64,000 bases of DNA, from the NCBI GenBank assembly GCA_015832175.1, contig WJXW01000014.1, forward strand, positions 930,001 to 994,000. The letters run 5' to 3'. Shown here piece by piece: positions 23,683 to 35,516 of this stretch. Source of the DNA: Paraphaeosphaeria minitans. Its lineage: Eukaryota > Ascomycota > Dothideomycetes > Pleosporales > Didymosphaeriaceae. Under the pieces are notes generated by a model. The model had not been told where the DNA came from. It made no database searches and saw nothing but the letters and a program-made list of their open reading frames with translations. The translations under genes and the position numbers were made by a program. Numbering within the stretch: position 1 is the first letter of the stretch; each line of letters opens with the position of its first letter.

Positions 23683-24549
23683 ATGTGGATATTGCCGCTG
23701 CTCGGATATGTGGGCGTGGTGCTGGGCTTTGCGTTCTTGACGCTCGCGATCGGTAAGTGGCTGCATCACTCACAATGGAGTGAGTGGTACTCGAGGGAGG
23801 GTGCTAACAGTGGATAGCATCGGGTTTATACTATCTTTCTGAGCTTGTCGAGGAACATACGGTGTTGGCGAAAAAGCTGTTGACAAGATTGATTATCGGT
23901 GTTGTCGCGATACAGATACTGCTTCTGGTTGTCGATGGCTTCCCGCTCGGGCTCAGCGCACTGAGCGTTGTGTCGCATGTTATCTACGCGCAGAACTTGA
24001 GGAGGTTTCCGATCGTTAAGCTGAGCGATCCGCTGTTCTTGGTATCTTGTGGTAAGTCTCCTCTTCTCCTGGCCTACTTGTGCGGAATAAGTATGTCTAA
24101 TGGAATGTGTAGGTCTTGTAATTCTAAACCACTACGCCTGGTTCCGACACTTCAGCGCCCCGCCACCCCGCGACTCCTACTCCTATCGCGACCCATATGC
24201 CCCCGCTATGCCTACCTTTACCGAAATCGCATCATACTTCGGGTTGTGTGTTTGGCTTGTGCCATTTGCGCTGTTTGTTTCGCTTTCTGCAGGAGAGAAC
24301 GTATTGCCGTCCATGGGCTCGGAGTACGCGACCGGCGAGGGCAGTAGTTTTATAAGTCCTGGAAAGACACCTGCGGCTGGTTTTGGAAGCGGAACGGCCG
24401 TGACGGGTACACCGGGGCGGAGAAGACAGCGGAGCGGGACAAATGCGGGGATGGCGAAGAAGGCTATCAATGGCGTGAGGGATTGGGTTGGTGAGACTGG
24501 CGAGGTTATGGGACTTTGGAAAGGCGAGAGGACGAGACCGACGTTTTGA
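23683..24549 (+). CDS. SVP26: SVP26/TEX261-family ER-Golgi membrane protein
   Basis: Three exons, 23683-23752, 23818-24051 and 24113-24549, with introns of 65 nt (GTAAGT..GATAG) and 61 nt (GTAAGT..GTGTAG), give 246 residues. Four hydrophobic segments are visible: MWILPLLGYVGVVLGFAFLT, the region RLIIGVVAIQILLLVVDGFP, the SALSVVSHVIYAQNL region, and SYFGLCVWLVPFALFVSLSA. The segment LVILNHYAWFRHF between them is characteristic of the family. Svp26 is a COPII adaptor that retrieves or exports certain mannosyltransferases, so it belongs to the same secretory glycosylation pathway as the GH47 enzyme at 10-12 kb. The C-terminal tail is longer and Gly/Ser/basic-rich. Confidence 0.9.
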
Positions 24550-24977
24550 TGGTCATGAATACACACGTTTTGATGAGACGACGAGGAATATATTTACAGT
24601 TGGGTCGACTGGAGGCAACGTCACTTGCTATCTTTCGAGGCGGATATCTAAGCCCAAAATCAATCTATCAAGAGCTATGCAAACACATTTGCGCAGAAGC
24701 AGACACGCACTCCCGCTGCAGTCTCAGTCTCGTCCGGTATGTTTGAGTTGCTGGTCAGTCCGCCGACCAACATCAACTTTCACCACCACAACCGCACGGG
24801 CACCGCTGTCCCGACTAACGCTTTTGACTCAATCGTTCAAAGCTCTTCCGCTTTCTCTTGGCAGCGCCCACTTGCCAATTCAACGCGAGCGCTCAACGCT
24901 GCCGCCTGTGTCTTCGACCTCCGCCGCGACCACACTCTACACCCATCCGCCTTCGTCCGCACATACCGACATGAGCA
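24550..24977. other. Intergenic, promoter of BTB-like gene
   Basis: About 430 bases with no supported gene. Confidence 0.5.
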
Positions 24978-26795
24978 ATGGCAGGTCAATCTAAAACCCC
25001 GCTGGGTCTCAGCAACCCGTATAGTGCTCCCAACCTGCTTGCTCATGGCTTGAACCGCACATCGCGACTCAACATGACGCAGCAGCTCCCCACAATGCAG
25101 CAGCTTCTGAAGGAGTAAGACTTTCCCTGTTATATTCGATAGCATGTACTGATATATACAGGCGTCTTGATGTCCTCCTCGATTCGCCGATCGGTCGCGA
25201 CTTCACGATCAACACGGCGGTTGGCGTGGGCTTCAAGATCCACTCGATCATGTTGATTGGCGGTCCGAAGGCACTTGAGCAGGTGGCGTTTCCGGTATGC
25301 TCTTTCTCATCGCAATTCTTGTATACAAAGATACTGACATGTGTCGTATAGGAAGACAACACGCCTGGCAAAAAGACAGTCAACCTCGATAGCCGCTTCG
25401 AACCCCTTTTCGTTGACCGCCTAGTATCCTTCATCTACACCTCCTCCTACACCGTCGACTCGCAGACAATGAAGAATACCACACTTCACCACCACAGCAC
25501 CCTCCCTCCCGGCGCGACGCCAGGCTCGTTTGCCGTGGCTATGAACGCTACTGAGTTCCAAGTCTGCATGTACGGCATGGCCGAGATCCTCCAGTATACC
25601 GCGCTTATGTCCTGCGCCTACGGAAAACTCGCGTCGTACTTTCTCTTCGACCGGAAGGCCCCGCATCTCGTTTCCCATCTCATCAAAGTTGTGTTCGCGC
25701 CTGTCGGCAGCCCGAGCCGAAAGTGCAAGGACGAGGTCGGCGCACTGAAGGGCCTGGGCATCGCGGCTGTGCTGGTGCACGAGAAGAAGCACTGGAGCGG
25801 CCACGAGATGGATGGGTTCCGTGACTTGCTGGCCAACGAGCTTGAGCAAGACGCGTGGAAGGAGTACCGGGCGTGCTACAAGCAGATCAAGGATGCGAAC
25901 CAGGATCTGCTAGTTGAACCTACTTCGGCGTATACGCACCCCTCCGGCACGCGTTCAGCTGCGCAGACTATTGGGTCGTTGGTCTCCGGTATGAGCAACG
26001 TTGCCCTGGCCGGAGGTAGCAAGCCGAACCTCTCGGAGGAACTGCATCTCCTCTTCGACGAGTATGCGTTCTGGGGTATGAAAGCTCTCCGATCCAAGAC
26101 CGGACGCTCAACCGCAGAGCTCCGAGCGGCCCTTTCCAAGATCGCATTCGAGGCGCGAGGCGGCCCGTACCCCGGCTGCTGGCAGCGCAAAGCGCACTTC
26201 AAGCGCGCTTCCGTCTGGCAGTGCACTGGGCAGATGGGGCATACCAAGCCTCTTCCGGCTGTCTCAAGCCCAGCCTCAGCTACCTAATCCCAATCACAAC
26301 CAGGCCATGGGCATTGGCCACCAACCCGTACCCACGGCGCGTCCTGACACCCGAGAGGCTACACCCCTGGTCAAGCGCTCCCACGATGACTTTGACTCCA
26401 ACAAGAACGACACCCGCGATCCCAGCGCTCTGGCCAAACGCAAGTTCGCGAACCTACACCCCAACCGTACACACGACCCCGGCACCACCGACCCAGCCGA
26501 CACGGCTAGTTCTAAGCTCGCGCTCAAAGCGGCGAAGCTGGGCGACACCGCGAACACAACCTTCAGCTTTGCTGGTTCCCGGACGGCGGACTTTTCTTGT
26601 ACGCCGACGGCCCCGCAGCCGGACACGATCTCGCTGGAGGGACCGAAGAAGGTGGGTGCGGTAAATGGGCCAGCGAAGGAGACGAGGGAGAAGGTGAAAA
26701 AGAAGGAGGAGGGCATGGACGTCGACGGGAATAAGGAGAATATCCCCATTCCTGGAGAGTCGAACTATACTGCTCCGAAGGTGGCGGTGTATTAG
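24978..26795 (+). CDS. BTB/POZ-like domain protein
   Basis: Four exons, 24978-25114, 25162-25294, 25352-26166 and 26234-26795, give 548 residues. The first three joins are clear (GTAAGA..TACAG, GTATGC..TATAG). The third intron (67 nt, GTACCC..GGGCAG) is inferred because it is the one phase-correct join of normal size linking the long exon 3 frame to the downstream frame (GGPWGIPSLFRLSQAQPQLP). The region LDVLLDSPIGRDFTIN ... GVGFKIHSIMLI ... LFVDRLVSFIYTSSYTVDS has the outline of a degenerate BTB fold, a protein-interaction module. The C-terminal about 160 residues are hydrophilic with Lys-rich stretches, suggesting nuclear location. Partners are unknown. Confidence 0.7.
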
Positions 26796-27691
26796 GATGA
26801 GGAGATGGCGGATTGATTAGGCGGTACCAGGGCTGGGATGGTATGAGGTCTGCAGGCTTGGTGGTGCTGAGCTGGGCTTGTATATGGTGTTCAAACGTCT
26901 TCTTGGTTGCTAGAGCTGCGGTCCGGTGCTTTACACTGGCTTCTTTTACAGTCCGAGTTGTCTCCATGATTGACATCCATAGTTGCTTGCACACTGGAAC
27001 TAGTCAGTTGGTTTGCTGGTTCCTTTTGAGGACTTGCATGGGATGCATGGGATTGGTACAACGAAATGCAGCTCATATTATGGCAATGGCTAAGGCGTGC
27101 AAACAACATGAAAGATTTTAAATACGGCTGGCGTAGTGAACTGGGACTCGTAGAATAGGTCCGACTGCTCTTCGGGACGACTGGAGGAGAGCTTGTCTTT
27201 CAAGCTCATGACGGTGATTGCATGTATCGTGGGCCAGGAGATTCTGTCCACGTCTGCCGCCTCGGCCCATAGATTGATTTTTCAAGTTGTCTCGTGTCTT
27301 TCTGAGTATAGCTGATGGACTTTTATGCTCGCAAACATTTCCGGCATCAGGATTGTACCTACATGGCGGTGTGACTTGAGCGTTAGCGGCCCGGTGTGCA
27401 TACCTATATGGCGCTTCTTTCTGCTCGGCGCACCGTGCAACCGATTTTCGTATACTGAAGGAGTCGCCTTATACTTACCAGATGCGATAGGTGCTTGCCG
27501 AGTAGCTGGAACAAAATCACAATGGGCTAATTTGCAAGCCTCGGGCGATGAAAAGGTCGGATGCCGCGTCTGGCATATGGAACCCTACCACTGGCCCTAT
27601 CAGCATTCATGGTCTATGCCATGTCTAATCTGCCCAAGGCCCTTTCTTGTTTATCCTCACAGAAGTGTTTATTCTGCACACGCTATCCGAA
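26796..27691. other. Intergenic, no supported gene
   Basis: About 900 bases. The open frame at 27325-27744 overlaps the start of the decayed dehydrogenase in another frame and has no features of its own. Confidence 0.5.
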
Positions 27692-28208
27692 ATGGCGCCG
27701 AAGTTTATGTATCTTGGGATGGGCGCTATGGGACGTGTAGGTAAATCTTCCCCAAAGATGTGAAGGCAACCACCAACAAAGCACACCTATCCAGGCTATG
27801 TGTACAAACTTGGTCGAGAAGGGCATCCTCGACAAGCCCGTTACATTTAGGAATCGTACCCACAAAGTAGCCAGCGAATGGGCTGCTTTTGTTGGACTCG
27901 AAGCCAACGCGATAGAAGATCTCGTGGATGATGTCAAGGATACTGATATCACATGGTCGTGCGTAGCGATTCAAGACGCCGTGTTCTCATTTTTCAGCAG
28001 AATATTAGACACCAATGCCAGGGGAAGATTCTTTGTCGAGAGCTCAACTGTACGGAGGCTTGAAACCGGCTGGTAGACAGGGTTCGGGAAGCAGGGGCAG
28101 AGTTCATTTTATACCGGGTATGATGTCGGATCCAAAGGTGATCTTTTGGGCGTGTATGGTGCTGGACGACTACAGAGCGGATTGCCGTATGAGAAAGAAA
28201 AAGTGCTG
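27692..28208 (+). pseudogene. Truncated beta-hydroxyacid dehydrogenase (NAD-binding part only)
   Basis: Exon 1 (27692-27736, MAPKFMYLGMGAMGR) joins exon 2 (from 27795) through a 58-nt intron (GTAGGT..TCCAG). The result reads GMGAMGRAMCTNLVEKGILD, the nucleotide-binding start of a 6-phosphogluconate/3-hydroxyisobutyrate dehydrogenase. The frame continues to DDVKDTDITWSCVAIQDAVF and stops at 28076 after 108 residues. Homology-like words (EAGAEFI, then MMSDPKVIF) continue in other frames to about 28205. There is no catalytic Lys domain, so this is a decayed or truncated copy. It is the second gene of this superfamily in the window but clearly diverged from the one at 19-20 kb. Confidence 0.75.
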
Positions 28209-28797
28209 AAAGAAGACGGCACAAGAATGAACTAATCCAAAGCCTAGATATATCTTAGCGACGGATAATACCAGATTGATTTCCACATGGCTCTTCTCTC
28301 TTGCCGTAGGTACCAGCAGGGTGCGCGATGTGTCGGCACATGTCGTCCCTTTCCGGTGCCGATACCTACCTATATCTTCGTTACACAAGCGAACTTACGT
28401 CGGCTTGTAGATGGCGTGAGGCTGAACAGCCTTGCCGCACAGAGGCGTCAGCCTGGCATGTCACTGGTGTGAGTATGAGGGTAGGAAGATAGTCTAGTGT
28501 CAAAAATGGCAGGTCCGTCCGCTTACCTACCTACAGGTAAACTCGGTCTCTTTAAGTGCCGACGCAATATTGTGCATGCACCTTTCATCACCATTGCCTA
28601 CATCCATTCGACTAGCTTTGGATGCCCGTTCTGTTCTTAAGTCCGGTGGTTCCGGTCCATTAGGTAGGTACCTAGCATAAGTTCACGGAAGGCAAGGGAG
28701 AAAGCTTTAACCCAACGATGCTGGCTAATTGATACACACCCGTCTATCAAGCATCATGATTCTACCGTACCAGGTCACGAGACATACGACAAGAACC
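28209..28797. other. Intergenic with short TAGG motifs
   Basis: No gene supported. Short TACCTAC and TAGGTAGG words occur near 28528 and 28662, like those common elsewhere in the window. Confidence 0.5.
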
Positions 28798-30210
28798 TTA
28801 CTCCGCCGTCGAATACGAAACCTCAAACTCCGTCGTCCTGCTAATCTTGCCTTGACCCGGACTACCCATTTGCCTGTCCACCACCAGGCCCTCCTCACTC
28901 TCGTTTGTCTTGGCGCTTTCAGCGTCAGTACCCGTCCTGATCTCCGACAATCGGATCTGGCCGTCGCGGCTGCGGAGCGTGGACTGTGCCTCGCCGCTTC
29001 CGGAGCCGTATGAGTCCTCGCCGGGCTTGCGCCAGACGTAGCGGATGGCCCGTATAGCAGGCATGCTCGAAACGAGGATTCCTATCGCTGGCTCAGCGAC
29101 AGACCAGTTCATCGGAATGCCCATGGCGTAAGAGATATCGGCGTCTTCCAAGAGAGCTGGGATGAATCCAAGGCGGACGGCTGAAGTCACGACCGCACTG
29201 AGAAGCTGTCAGCCAAGGTGCTCTTGATGCGGACGAGGCCGAACCCTCTGCACCTTGTGCTTCAAGTTGGGTTATTTCACTTACAATCCACCGACAAGCA
29301 TGGTGGCGAGAAGCTGCAGCTTAGTCTTTTTATCCAAGTGCAAAGGCAGGACTATCGGTACCGACAGGAAATAGACGATTGCATCCGTGGAGACGCCCGT
29401 GATTGCGTTGCCAAGATAAAAGGCGTTGATATCGACACACCTGAACTGATCAGCTGCATACTGGCATTCAGATAGCGTACAAGAGAAGCTTACTGGAAGT
29501 CTTCTGGCTTGAGTGAGCTGTCCCAAGCAGCTTTAACAGGGTGGCATTGGAACATAGCGACGAGGACATTGGCAACCGTGTTCGCGGCTACGATGCCGAA
29601 GACTACCCAGACGACTGTTCGAAGTGTTGTTGACTGCACACCTTGGAGGATCCGGTGATAAAGCGACAGTACGCTCAGCTTGATCATGCCGAGGGTGAAG
29701 TTGTAGAATAGGGCGGAGACATAGATGGCCTGGGTTTGAGGTGAGTACATCCACACCATGAATACGAGGGAGTTATATAGGAAGGGCAGCTCAGTGTGGA
29801 GGAGCTGTAAGCCTGTATTAAACTCACCTGTCTGTATGCAGTCACTCCTGCTACGTCGCGGTCGTATAGGATAACGTCCAAGTGGACGCCCATGCCTCGA
29901 TGAATGGCGATCAAGACAGCACCAACGAGCCCGTAGAAAGACAGAAAAGCAAGGACATTGAACACTGGAACGGTTAAGGCTTAGATGCGGTTCCCTTTGC
30001 GACGCAGCTGCACTTACGATCGTCGAGACCCCAAATTCGCTCACCTCGCCTCCCTTTCCCAGCGTTCATGCGCCGCTGCAGTATCCATCGGCCCGTATAT
30101 CGCAGAATGATGGTAACAGTGACGAGAAAAATGCCTCCAACGCAAACGCCAATCTCGGATACTGTCAAATTGTCGTTCGCATGCGCGGGGCGCTCCGGTG
30201 GCCTTTCCAT
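28798..30210 (-). CDS. Fungal rhodopsin-domain (PTH11-like) integral membrane protein
   Basis: Five exons, 30210-30018, 29964-29828, 29729-29494, 29440-29285 and 29197-28798, give 373 residues with introns of 53, 98, 53 and 87 nt. About seven hydrophobic segments are visible, starting SEIGVCVGGIFLVTVTIILR and including LFNVLAFLSFYGLVGAVLI, ALFYNFTLGMIKLSVLSLYHRI and a VWVVFGIVAANTVANVLV segment. The acidic-Cys-Val-Asp-Ile word after segment five (QCVDINAFYLGNAITGVSTD) is typical of the fungal rhodopsin-domain family related to the Pth11 receptor. The cytoplasmic tail is long, Ser/Glu-rich. Ligand unknown. The gene lies on the same strand as the P450 and the Zn2Cys6 regulator. Confidence 0.85.
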
Positions 30211-31661
30211 AGTGTGCGAGTCAGGGTAGTGGTGTAGAATCAAGGTGAGTGACGCGCAACGAGCGCCTTGTATGTGCAAGTAGTGACCAAGTTAATATCC
30301 GCGCAAGGCTCGAGCCCCAAGTTGAAAGTATAGTGCCGCGCGCAGCGAACGAGCGGACAGTCGGTCGAGCGTGCGGACACACGTACGGTAGCGATAAAGG
30401 CTCAGCAGCTCAATTATACCAGTCAAGCCCTCTGTGGAACTCTTCTCTGCTGCGCAACGCTTTACCTACCATTTTTCAGGCACAATGCCCTCACGAGCAG
30501 CCTGTCGATCCCCGTTCACAAAGGCCATGGTCGTGTATGTGCGGGCAAGCGACGGTTCACTACTCGCGCCCAACGGTCGCCTCCTCACGGTCCTATTAGT
30601 CCTTTCTGGTGGCTGCTTCATGGCTGCTCCGGTCCTTGCATTTCGTGCAATCATGCTCATACATTGAGGGGCCGTTCAACCCGAAGTCGCGGCATCCCGC
30701 ATCCACCGTGCGACGTCCTTCTGTCGGCGGTTCCAAGATATGTGCGCTAGGCCTACCCCGATGCGTAGCACATGCGAATCATGCGAATCCTGCGAATCAT
30801 GCGAGATCAATGCTTTGGACACAGACGCTTCGATCCAAGGTCGGCGTTCTTTGTTGCAGAACCGCGTGTCTGTCCCGCCACAACCCAGCCTCCCGCCAAC
30901 GCACCTGTCCGCAAGCTGGCCCAGCGCTCATGTCAATCCCGCTCATGTGTATAAGTCTGAGAGATTCGAGTATTGGTACCTGGCATGCAATATACCAACA
31001 TGGAACTGGAGCGTCGATGAAGAGATGTGCGTGGCAAACGTGTGTAGCACAAGCATTCCGGGTCCTCGGTGCAGCCGATCCGCACCAGGTTTATTACATG
31101 TCCAAAATAAAGAGATGCGGAAAGTCTATCTCGGATAACATGCAAGCCTCGTTCGTCTTTACTTTGTCCCGTCCGTCCGCGCCGTGGAAATGCGATCGTC
31201 CTGATCCTGCCCAACATCCCATACAGACACTCAAATGTCGGCTCGGAAAAGCCAAGCAACACACGTGCAAGTTCCCATGCTAGGCCTCTTTAGCTGAAGA
31301 AACGGCTTCGCAACCGGAAACGGGAATCGAAGTGTAAGCTAAAGCATCGATCCTATTAGCTCAGACCGTCGGTCGGCCAAAGACAAAGGATGGTGGGACG
31401 GGTGACATATTCTGTACTGCTCACTGGCTTGCCACCTCGCTGCGTACAGTCACTGCTTTGATATTTGTGATCGATGTCCCAGTACGCACCGTTCAACTAC
31501 CTAGCCGCTTTGGAATATTGCAGCGGTAATATGCAATACGAGTCATTCCGCCTCCAATGAACGATGAAAGTGAAGTACATCTGTTACTTGGATGCTTCAG
31601 GATAGGTTCGCCCAGCTAAGATCAGAAGTATACGCTCCGACGAGGTCTTTCTCGATAGCTC
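30211..31661. other. Intergenic between receptor and P450 genes
   Basis: About 1.45 kb without a supported gene. A 9-bp tandem repeat (GCGAATCAT-type, 3-4 copies) lies at 30773-30806. Plus-strand frames of 130-220 codons here overlap each other and have no conserved feature. Confidence 0.5.
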
Positions 31662-33542
31662 TCAAGGGTAGCGCACGACGTCAGCAGCGTTGGATCCACC
31701 CACAGACTCCAGCTCAAACAACCCCTTTCCCCCCACCCTCTCCACAAACCTCGCCATGAAGTTCTGGTTGTAAGCAACCCCGCCTGCAACAACATACTCG
31801 CCCTTGTGGAGAACTTCAATGTCGAAACGTCTCACGATCTAGGTAGGCCCGGGTCAGCTCCTAACTTCTCGACTCTCGTCCCGGCGCTCGAGGAACTCAC
31901 CTCCGGTAACAGCTTGAACATCTCCATGTATGCGACGTCCTTGCCGATGCAAATTCTCGGCCCCATCCCAAACGAGAACTGCATCGCCTCCAGTTCATTC
32001 GACCTCTTCTCGCTTTCCAACCATCGCTCCGGCCTAAATTCATTCGCGTCCTCTCCGTAGAGCTCTCGATCCCGCTGCATCACGTAAGCGTAGGTTGTGA
32101 TCTCGGTGCCCTCGGGGATGAAATGGCCATCGATGACTTTGCCGCCTTTGGGGGTTATGCGCGCAAAGAGATTAGTCGCAGGCGGGTTCAAGCGGACGCC
32201 TTCCTTGATGCAAGCTACGAAGTAGGGCAAATGGCGGCGCGTTTCTTCGTACAGGACAGGTATCGAGAGGTGGCCGGCGTGATCTGCTCCGTCGATTTCC
32301 GCGCGAGCGCGAGCGAATGCGCCAGGGGTGGTGGTCATGAAACGCAGGATGGATCCGAGCGCGGTGCCAGTTGTGTCGGCTCCGGCTTGGATGAGCAGAG
32401 TGACGTGGGACCGCTTTTGGGTGGGCGTTAGGGGAGAACCGTCAGAGTAGCGGGCTTCGAGGCAGCTGGGTAGTCATCTCTCAGTAGACGTCCACAGCGA
32501 CGCGAGACTGGGAATACTTACTGCTGCAGAAAATCCGGGGCCTCGTCGAATCCCTTCTCAGCAATCAACTTCTCGCGCGCTGTCACTTGCCTGTCGGCTT
32601 CGCACATCAGCCATCCCATGCCGACCTCGTTATCCACAGAAGGCAGAAAGTACCGCCCAACATACGGCATTGGAATGACTTTTTCCCTGAAGAACCTGAA
32701 GCGGCCGACAAACCCGAAGAAGTCGAGTCCAATCCTCCAATTCGTCAGGATGAGCTTCTCATCGCGCTGGTTCTTGACGCAACCAAACGCGTCCGTGAAC
32801 GAAATCATGCTCATGATATCCGCCGCAAATTCTGCCACCTTGTCGCTCAAACAGACGACTCTGCCCGCCTGCGCATGCTCCCTCATCTTGTCCAAGAAAA
32901 GCGTAACCTGCCCATCAAACCGATGCTCCCACCGATTCTTCAGCTGCCCAATCGTCCACGGCGCATTCGACAGCGCCTTGCGCAGCTGCCTGTGCTGCTC
33001 GCCATCGAGCGTTGTGAAGAGCGACGGCGGACCCAGCGCACCCGTGCCATACAGCCCACTCTTGAAGTTACACTTGGGGTCCCAGTAGATGTCTCTTGCA
33101 GCCGAAGGGCGCGGAAAGATCAGCATGGTGGGCGAGATGCGGATTGGCTGGTCAGCTGAAACGGGGTGTCAGCCTGTCAGGGCGGAGATGTGGCGTTGCA
33201 CCGCAGGTGGTGAAAGCAAGGCGAGGCTGCACGTCATACGACAAACACGTCGGTGTGACGGAGACGGGAGGTGTAGGGACAGCACAGGGAGGATGCATTG
33301 TACGTACTGCCATATTTGGCGACCAGGTAAGTGAGGAACTGAGGCTCTCTGTACTTGACCGAGATGATGGCGCCGACGAGCGAGAAGGACGTCGCCCACC
33401 ACGGTCCAGGGAATCTTGACAGGGGATGGAAGAACTGGCAGTAGACGATACGTAGGAGGAGGGCTGCGAACACACAGCCGGACACGGCAATTACGAATGC
33501 GAAGGGCGTGATGCTGAGAGACAAGGCGCCGAGGACACCCAT
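31662..33542 (-). CDS. Cytochrome P450 monooxygenase
   Basis: Four exons, 33542-33308, 33155-32522, 32465-31901 and 31838-31662, with introns of 152, 56 and 62 nt, give 536 residues. An N-terminal membrane anchor (PFAFVIAVSGCVFAALLLRI) precedes the Pro-rich hinge HPLSRFPGP. The I-helix oxygen-activation motif is AGADTTG. The K-helix ExxR is EGVR at about residues 378-381, and FRPERW follows. The haem loop is FGMGPRICIG with the Cys ligand near residue 462. All invariant residues are present, so the enzyme should be active at the ER membrane. It resembles fungal secondary-metabolism or detoxification P450s (CYP65-type layout). The family number and substrate cannot be set here. Confidence 0.92.
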
Positions 33543-35516
33543 CTTAGGAAAGCAATTTCGTAAGATGTCAGGCGAGAACGAAATCGGAATGTGATGCCAC
33601 TTGAGCGTGGGCAAGAAGGAAGAGGAAGCAGCTGAAGGATGCAACCAGACGATGCTGTGTTTATCAGTTGAAGGCTGCTGTGCATGGTTGTTACACGATA
33701 CGGGTAGTGGTCCTTAGCGGTCGCCACCAGCAAACGCATGCCTCAGTAGCTTTCTCCTGTGCTCAATAAGCAAGCTCGAATCCGAGACCAGCCCTGCTGT
33801 GATACGTTGCTGGTGCCTCATTCCTGTCCTAAGCACGCATCGAAGCTGCCCTGCAAAGGCTGGGCGAGAAAATCTTGAAGCCCTACTCATGCGCGAATGT
33901 CCAGAAGTTGCTTGAGACGAAGCAAGACCACGATGTGGGGCTGACGTATGGTGGTGCCTGTATGGTGGAAGACAAACAACCGGCATGTTCAGGCGTTTGA
34001 TCGATCGGTATGTATTACAGATAACTTAGGTGGGGCCGTTGATCATTGGGACATGTACGCACCGTAGCCCAACGTATACTCTTTGAATATCCCATCGTAA
34101 ATCAGGAACGACTAGCTCCGGATGAAAATGCTGTAGCTGTAATAGAGTGTTAAGCAACTTATACCACCACTATCGAGCACTAACCCATCGCTAGACATAA
34201 GAAAGCCGATACTGCGCGTTTGTTTCCGATATCTTACTGCCATAGGCAGGCCAATTGGCCAGGCACGGGTGGCATGACTCGTGTCCACAGAGACTCATGT
34301 ACCCAGAGTAAGCCTCTTCACAAACTTTACGCGGAAAAAAAAACACAGGGTCTCCTCGGTAAAGCAAGGATTGAACGATTAAGCATCGACAAGAGCCCGG
34401 CAGAAATAGGTAGGAAGGCGAAGGCGTCTTGAGTACAAACAGGATGCAGTAAATCTCATTTAAAGAATACATTACATCGTGAGATTCAACTCACAAGTAG
34501 AATACGGAAGCTACTTATGCTCCGCGGGGTATACATACCGTCGAAGTCTGTTGATACATAATTGAAGCGTGACCTCGTCCATACGTGATAACGACGCTGC
34601 AGTTTGGCTCGTAGTGATCGCTGGTATGGCGAGCTGCATTTTCGGTGAACATCCTGGCGCGATGGATGCCACACGCACTTATCTCGCAGGTATATGCGGC
34701 CCTCTGATCGTTTGTTACGGTCATGAGGCAACAGAAACCGTCGTCCAATACATCCGTTGCCTCCCCAATTTATGCCTAGAATTTTAGGTCAGATGCATCA
34801 GGCCTTGCTCCAAGATTAGATGCAGAACGCTTCCTCTGCCCTTCATGATGTAATTGGCGTATAGGGTCAATGACGTATGGAGGTTGTGACACCGATCGCT
34901 CTCGAGTGAGCCCAAGGGGTATTTGTAGTTGACTTTGTGGCCCGTGCCAGGTGGGGGTTCGTGATAAATGGCCTTGGTGTGTATCAGGCTCCGGAAGTAT
35001 GTGCGAGGAGAGGGTTCGGACAGGAGATCTTGGGTGTAGGTTTTGATTATGTGTTCGCGGTCGTAATTCTCCCGTAGAAGCGGCCGAACTAACGAGCAGG
35101 GATGGGTGCGAGTGCGCGTCGAGAACAATGGTTGTTATGTGTGATGTCGTAGGCAGAGAATGGTAGCGTATGGTTGGTGTCTCAAAGGGCTGAGATTGAG
35201 CACGGGAAAAAGCTTGGTTGCTTGCGGGGCTGGATGTATGGCTGAGCTGGCGACTAGTCAATTAGTGACTGAACATGCGATTGAAGCCAAACGAGAGAGA
35301 GAATGATAAGAGATAAAAACAGACACATGACGTTACACGTAAAGAGACGTCGCTTCGTTCTTCATGACATCGATGCATGAGCATTCCAAACTGTACAATA
35401 AGAAGACAAAACATGGAGCCCAACCCCACAATTAAATTGTATGCAGCAACATGGACAAAATTGGCACGGACGTAGAAAGGAATGTTGGGAAAGGTCGACG
35501 GACAGAACGGGGAAAG
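33543..35516. other. Intergenic between P450 and regulator; one doubtful frame
   Basis: About 2 kb. A minus-strand frame at 35261-34776 (161 codons, Ser/Thr/His/Pro-rich, no domain) is the only candidate and is not strong enough to call a gene. The rest is featureless. Confidence 0.45.

Noticed and set aside
29806..29828. A 23-nt intron-like segment GTGAGT..TTACAG in the rhodopsin-domain gene that also restores frame
   Set aside because: It is far below workable intron size. A longer 98-nt intron from the same donor to CAAACCCAG (29730-29827) has the same phase and gives a better family sequence.
34776..35261. 161-codon Ser/Thr/Pro-rich minus-strand frame
   Set aside because: Low-complexity with no motif or signal peptide; an overlapping frame in the same strand is also open.
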